The notes under the pieces: generated by a model
Seen by the model: the letters and a program-made list of their open reading frames with translations, nothing else
Told to the model about the DNA's origin: nothing
Database searches by the model: none
Assembly (NCBI RefSeq): GCF_018446385.1
Contig: NC_055991.1
Span: 121,005,794-121,069,793, forward strand
Length of the DNA: 64,000 nucleotides
DNA from: Zingiber officinale
Lineage: Eukaryota > Streptophyta > Magnoliopsida > Zingiberales > Zingiberaceae
Reading direction: 5' to 3'
In this document: positions 60,281-64,000 of the stretch, in pieces
Layout of the letters: every line of letters begins with the position of its first letter
Numbering within the stretch: the first letter of the stretch is position 1
Program-made: the position numbers and the translations under genes

Positions 60281-61229
60281 TCACTCAAGGTAATCCAACA
60301 CATCATCGGGCAGCGACTCGGTCAGCTTGTCCCGACTGATGACCTTGTTGGTTAATGCAGTTGGGATATAGCCGCCACCCTTCAATTGGTCGAGCATCCC
60401 ATCAATGGTGAGGTTGAAGAGGCGGAGCGCTCGATCAGTGAGTCGGTCGTTAAAAGGGTCCGAGCGAAGGTAATCCCACTTCAAAATCTTGAATTGGCTA
60501 GACTCTGTGCCTTGATACTCCTTCAAGGCTGTTTGGGAAGCCTCCAGCTCAACCTTCAGAGTAGCCAGCTCGGCATCATTAGTGGTCAACTGTTCTTGTG
60601 CCGCTGTTTGCTCAGCCGATCGACTCTCCCACTCGGCATTTAGAGTTGCCTCCGCCTCCTTCAGGTTTTAAGACAGGATCCGAGCCTCTTTGTTCTTGAT
60701 ATCTAGGTCCTCAATGGCTCGAAGCTTCTTGGTATTGGTTGAATTAATCTTCGACTCGAAGGAGATGCCTGCTTATTGAGCCTCGCCAGTTGCGAAGCCT
60801 ACTCGGCGCTCTTTGCCCTCTTTGCCTCCAGTAGCTCAACGCTCTTTTGCAGATCGGCCTTTAGTTGGGTTGCCTCTGCAGTTAGCTGCTCCAAGTGTGT
60901 CTCAGAAGCCGCTGACTGGTCGCTCGGTGCGTGCAGCTGCTGGACTTCATATTCCAAAAAGGCAAGTCTTTGACACATGGTCAGGCTCTCGACCTAATAC
61001 TGCAACAACAGGGAAATTGTAAGGGCCAAGCGGATAAAAAGAAGTACAAAAGCAACGTACATACCCTAGTGGACATCTGGATATGGTTGTTCGCGAGCTC
61101 CCTTGGAGAAATGATTGCCGCATGGGCCCGGGCATCAACCCATATTTGCGCGAGCGGCCCTTGGATCCATATCTGGTGCTCGGGGGTGCAGGACGTGTTA
61201 GTATCCCAAGGTAATTTTAATGTGATCAA
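60281..61229 (-). pseudogene. Spliced antisense ORF (aORF) of the Tat-like element
   Basis: On the minus strand, exon 1 (from about 61229: MITLKLPWDTNTSCTPEHQI ... NNHIQMSTR) ends at a GTATGT donor near 61065. Exon 2 resumes after TGTTGCAGTATTAG near 60996 with VESLTMCQRLAFLEYEVQQL, in phase. It continues as a long coiled coil (LEQLTAEATQLKADLQKSVE; TTNDAELATLKVELEASQTA) to the stop at 60281. Two in-frame stops (near 60800 and 60668) show decay. The N-terminal part is lost at the insertion at 61249. Coiled-coil antisense ORFs of unknown function occur in Tat elements. The intron is inferred from frame and splice sites only. Confidence 0.6.
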
Positions 61230-61248
61230 CTAAGTCAGGTTAGTTCCT

Positions 61249-62062
61249 GTTGGCTTTAACCCTATATCTAAGTGTGAAGGAGCTTAGGAGTATAGGAAGT
61301 CGAGCGAAAGACGCAGCTAGCGAGAAGCACGACATATGAGAGGGCCGATAGTCTCGATGTGTCCGAGGGATGAGGTGTTGTGGAAGGGTACGTGGGCGGA
61401 CAAGAAGGAGGCGCACGGCGTTTCCGAGGGACAAGAAGCTGGAGTGGAAGATTGCTCGAGAAGGCCGGAAGTTGGGTTCGGGTGAGCCCTATTCCGGATT
61501 GTTGAGATCACCCAAGCAAGCAGAGCAGGAGCGGAAGACCCGGACAAAAGCGAGCAAAATCGGAGCAGAAGACCAGGACCAAAAGTCAACAGGTTGTTGA
61601 CTTTCTTGGTCCGAGCGCCCGAACTCGCGGGACTCCGGGCGCCTAGAACCCTTTCGGGCGCCCGGGCCGTAATGGTTATCTGGAACACATCAAACGCGAT
61701 CTGTGGCAATGGGGATAAAGTTTTATCCCCTTCTAGGCGTCTGGAACCCTTCCAAACACCCTAGTCCTAGAAGCAAAAATAAAACACTTGTAAATAACTT
61801 CTTCTGTCTAGCTTTGCTTTTTGAGTGCTTTAATTGCTGTAAAGAGACTTCTCCGTCTAAAGGAGAATTTAGTACACTTTTTAACTTCCTTGGATTAACA
61901 ATCTCTCCGGTTATAACCAAGTAAAACCCTTCGTGCCTCTTCTTTCTTTATTTTCTTAATTTTTTATGCAAGTGTTTAATTAAGTTATAACGTCCGAGAA
62001 AGGTTCATTTTATTTTGTAGGGCTATTGACACCCCTCTATTCGGTTGCCACCGGTCCTAACA
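61249..62062 (+). repeat. 5' LTR of another copia-type element
   Basis: 814 bp, TGTTGGCTTTAACC...TCCTAACA, followed by a primer site TGGTATCAGAG (62065-62075). GGCGCC-type dyads at about 61610-61750 ('gggcgcctagaaccctttcg', then 'ggcgcccggg') recall the solo LTR at 2187-3321, but the ends differ. Its 3' LTR is outside the window. Confidence 0.75.
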
Positions 62063-62118
62063 AGTGGTATCAGAGTGAGGTTCGTATCAGGACTAATCGT
62101 CGAACGAAACACACGAGA

Positions 62119-62816
62119 TGGTCGGACCGAGCATCTACCCACCGAAATTTGAGGGGGAATTCTCGAGCTGAAAGAAAAATATGAAGGTATTTTTTAAGAC
62201 GGACTTTGAACTATTAATACTTATGAAATATGGTTTTGTAGCCTCGAAAGACAAAGAAGAATATCAGTGGCAAAGAAGGATCAAGCTGACTTTGTGGCAA
62301 ATGACAAAGAAGAGTTTCATCTGCTTAGCGTTTTACCACCTCAAGAAATTAACTGTATCGGAGCCTACGAGTCAACTAAGGATCTTTCGGAGAAATTCCT
62401 ACAACTACACGAAGGGACCTCAGAGGCAAAACTAGCGAGATGGGACCTGCTTCGGAATTAGATCAGCAACCTCCGGCTAGAAGAAGGCGAAATCGTCGCA
62501 CACCTCCACTCAAGAATCAAGGAGTTCATCACCGGACTCATGAATCTCGGAGAAAATGTAACCAATCGAGATTCACTAAGGTACGCGCTTAATGCATTCC
62601 CTAGAAATATGAAATGAACATCATTAGTAGATGCTTATTATATCTCTAAGGATCTAGAATCTGTTACTTTAGAAGAATTATTTTCAACTTTTGAAGTCCA
62701 TGAAACAAGATGTGCAGATTTGAAAGAGTCGAACACAACATTACCTTTAAGGCAAAGATAGACGAACGAGATACAGAATCTTCTCTCGATGACGACGAAA
62801 CGACACTGATGGTAAG
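62119..62816 (+). pseudogene. Copia gag remnant interrupted by an LTR
   Basis: Starts MVGPSIYPPKFEGEFSS, the same gag-polypeptide opening as in element B (MVGSGIYPPKFEGNFSG), then a stop and frameshifts. Recognisable parts include AKKDQADFVANDKEEFHLLS and LHEGTSEAKLARWDLLRN in another frame. It ends where a second LTR starts at 62817. The similarity links this element to element B. Confidence 0.75.
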
Positions 62817-62984
62817 TGTTGGTGCAATATCCCTCAGGTCAAGGTTGACCTGGGTAACCAAGCTGAGTCTTGGTTTGGGTTTAGATGTTTGACAATAAGA
62901 TATTGATTTAAGAAGAGTCAAGTAGGTCAAGGTTGACTGGATACTTGACTGGAAAGTCCTAACTGGGATGTTAGGCAAAATGAA

Positions 62985-63290
62985 AGTCCTGGTGAGTGAA
63001 GCCAGGCAGAAGGAAAGTCCTGGTAAGTGAAGCCAGGCAGAAGAAATCCTGGTGAGTGAAGCCAGGTGAAAGTCCTAGTGAGTGAAGCTAGGCAGAGTGA
63101 AAGTCCTAGTGAGTGAAGCTAGGCAGATGGAAATCCTGGTGAGTGAAGCCAGGTGAAAGTCCTAGTGAGTGAAGCTAGGCAGATGGAAATCCTGGTGAGT
63201 GAAGCCAGGTGAAAGTCCTAGTGAGTGAAGCTAGGCAGATGGAAAACCCTAGTGAGTGAAGCTAGGTGAAAGTCCCGTGAGTGAAGCCGG
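62985..63290 (+). repeat. Minisatellite in LTR D
   Basis: About nine units of 30-36 bp alternating 'gtcctggtgagtgaagccag' and 'gtcctagtgagtgaagctag', so two unit types are interleaved. Confidence 0.88.
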
Positions 63291-63591
63291 GCAAGAAAAT
63301 CGAGATGGATCAAGGATGATCGGACATCCGGTCTGAGAAGTCCAAGTAGGTCAAAGGATTGATCGGATACTTGGCATGAAAGAAAAGTCCAAGTAGGTCA
63401 AAGGTTGACCGGATACTTGGCACAGAGAAAAGTCCAAGTGGGTCAAAGGATTGACCGGACACTTGGTAAGGGAGTCCTAGCAGTTCAGGGGGTGACTAGA
63501 TGCTAGGCATGACATACCAACAGTCGAGGTTGACCGGATGTTGGTTTGGGAGGTTTGGGACTTGGTTTTGGACAAAATCAAGTCTTTGGAT

Positions 63592-63835
63592 CGATCGATG
63601 GATCGATCCGGCTCTGATCGATCGGTGGATCGATCGGACTGTCTGACAACAGAGACTCGGATCGATCCGTGGATCGATCCAGAGGTCAATCGATCGATGG
63701 ATCGATTGGGACGCGGCTTCTCGCGATAAGCGCCGGATCGATCCGTGGATCGATCCGTGGATCGATAATCAGGGGCTCGGATCGATCCGTGGATCGATCC
63801 AAAGCCTCCCCGATCGATTGGGATCATTCGAATCG
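63592..63835 (+). promoter_or_regulatory. GGATCGATCC dyad cluster in LTR D
   Basis: Repeated GGATCGATCC and CGATCGATGG-type sites, mostly paired with a 2-base spacer (GT), for example at 63659-63681, 63734-63765 and 63778-63800. They sit just upstream of a weak TATA, as in the other LTR families. Confidence 0.55.
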
Positions 63836-64000
63836 ATCGGGATCCGACCGTTGGCGTCGTTTATAGCTGCAGGCGTGTGATGGCTGCGGCATCGCTTCTC
63901 TGATTCATCTCAGATCTTCGCCAGTTCCTCCACAGCGCTCTCAAAGATCAGGTTGCTAGTTCTTGAAGGATCTTGGAAGCTTTCCAAGTCAAGAGGCGGA

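Larger units (their letters stand above)
55285..61248 (+). mobile_element. Ty3/gypsy retrotransposon, Tat-like, pol deleted
   Basis: Order: 5' LTR (55285-56129), a primer site TGGCGCCACCTGTGGGA at about 56133, gag (56249-57091), a protease-region remnant (57595-58169), a 37-bp tandem array (58289-59820), and an antisense ORF (60281-61229). No reverse transcriptase, RNase H or integrase is seen between protease and array, so pol is missing. The right end is cut by another LTR element at 61249. Antisense ORFs and tandem arrays downstream of pol are known from Tat-lineage elements, which supports the lineage call. Confidence 0.8.
62817..64000 (+). repeat. LTR (family D) running off the window
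   Basis: Starts TGTTGGTGCAATATCCC and is related at its start to the element A LTR ('caaggttgacctggg'). It contains a minisatellite at 62985-63290 (units of 30-36 bp around 'gtgagtgaagccaggc'), repeated 'aaaagtccaagtaggtcaaa' segments, GGATCGATCC dyads at 63592-63835, and a weak TATA (TTATAG, 63861-63866). The right end is not in the window. Confidence 0.75.

Overview
This window is nuclear DNA of a flowering plant, probably a monocot. It has two intron-rich plant housekeeping genes and dense nested retrotransposons. The first exon of the DUF630/DUF632 gene is markedly GC-rich, as in many monocots. The mix of SIRE-like, Tork-like, Tat-like, Cassandra, Au-SINE and ZMYM1-type hAT elements fits a large-genome monocot. 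Zingiberales (ginger or banana relatives) is a guess from general resemblance, not something the sequence proves.

Layout. 1-13160: a minus-strand Tork-type Ty1/copia element (32-12783, TSD ATACT) sits inside a small TRIM-like element. It is split by a plus-strand, pol-less SIRE-like element (5584-12178, TSD CTTAA) and by a minus-strand solo LTR (2187-3321, TSD ATAAG). 14635-25036: a nine-exon TOM1-like (TOL) gene for a 521-residue VHS-GAT ubiquitin-binding adaptor, with an Au SINE and a LINE remnant in introns. 27981-36653: a four-exon DUF630/DUF632 gene (830 residues, N-myristoylation start), with a compound SINE in intron 2. 37622-44992: a long inverted-repeat (foldback-like) element made of several palindromic units. 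It holds a gag-only copia element (37908-43133, TSD GAAAC), whose 5' LTR holds a complete 652-bp TRIM, and a SINE (44359-44560, 19-bp TSD). 45222-45650 (minus): a small uncharacterised plant gene.

48458-53660: a MITE-like inverted repeat interrupted by a hAT element (48581-53392), whose ZMYM1-type transposase pseudogene is interrupted by a solo LTR (50053-51132, TSD ATTAC). 55285-61248: a decayed Ty3/gypsy element of Tat type, with LTR, gag, a protease remnant, a 37-bp tandem array and a spliced antisense ORF, but no pol. The tandem array holds a complete Cassandra TRIM (58776-59543) with two identical 311-bp LTRs carrying 5S rRNA sequence. 61249-64000: two more LTR elements, one inserted in the other and running off the window.

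No operon-like logic links the genes. The TOL and DUF630/632 genes look intact and independent. All the transposon genes seen are decayed or lack pol, so any movement would need proteins from elsewhere. The most unusual signal is a shared LTR design. At least five LTR families carry clusters of dyad-symmetric motifs at the same place, just upstream of the TATA box, but each family uses a different arm sequence.
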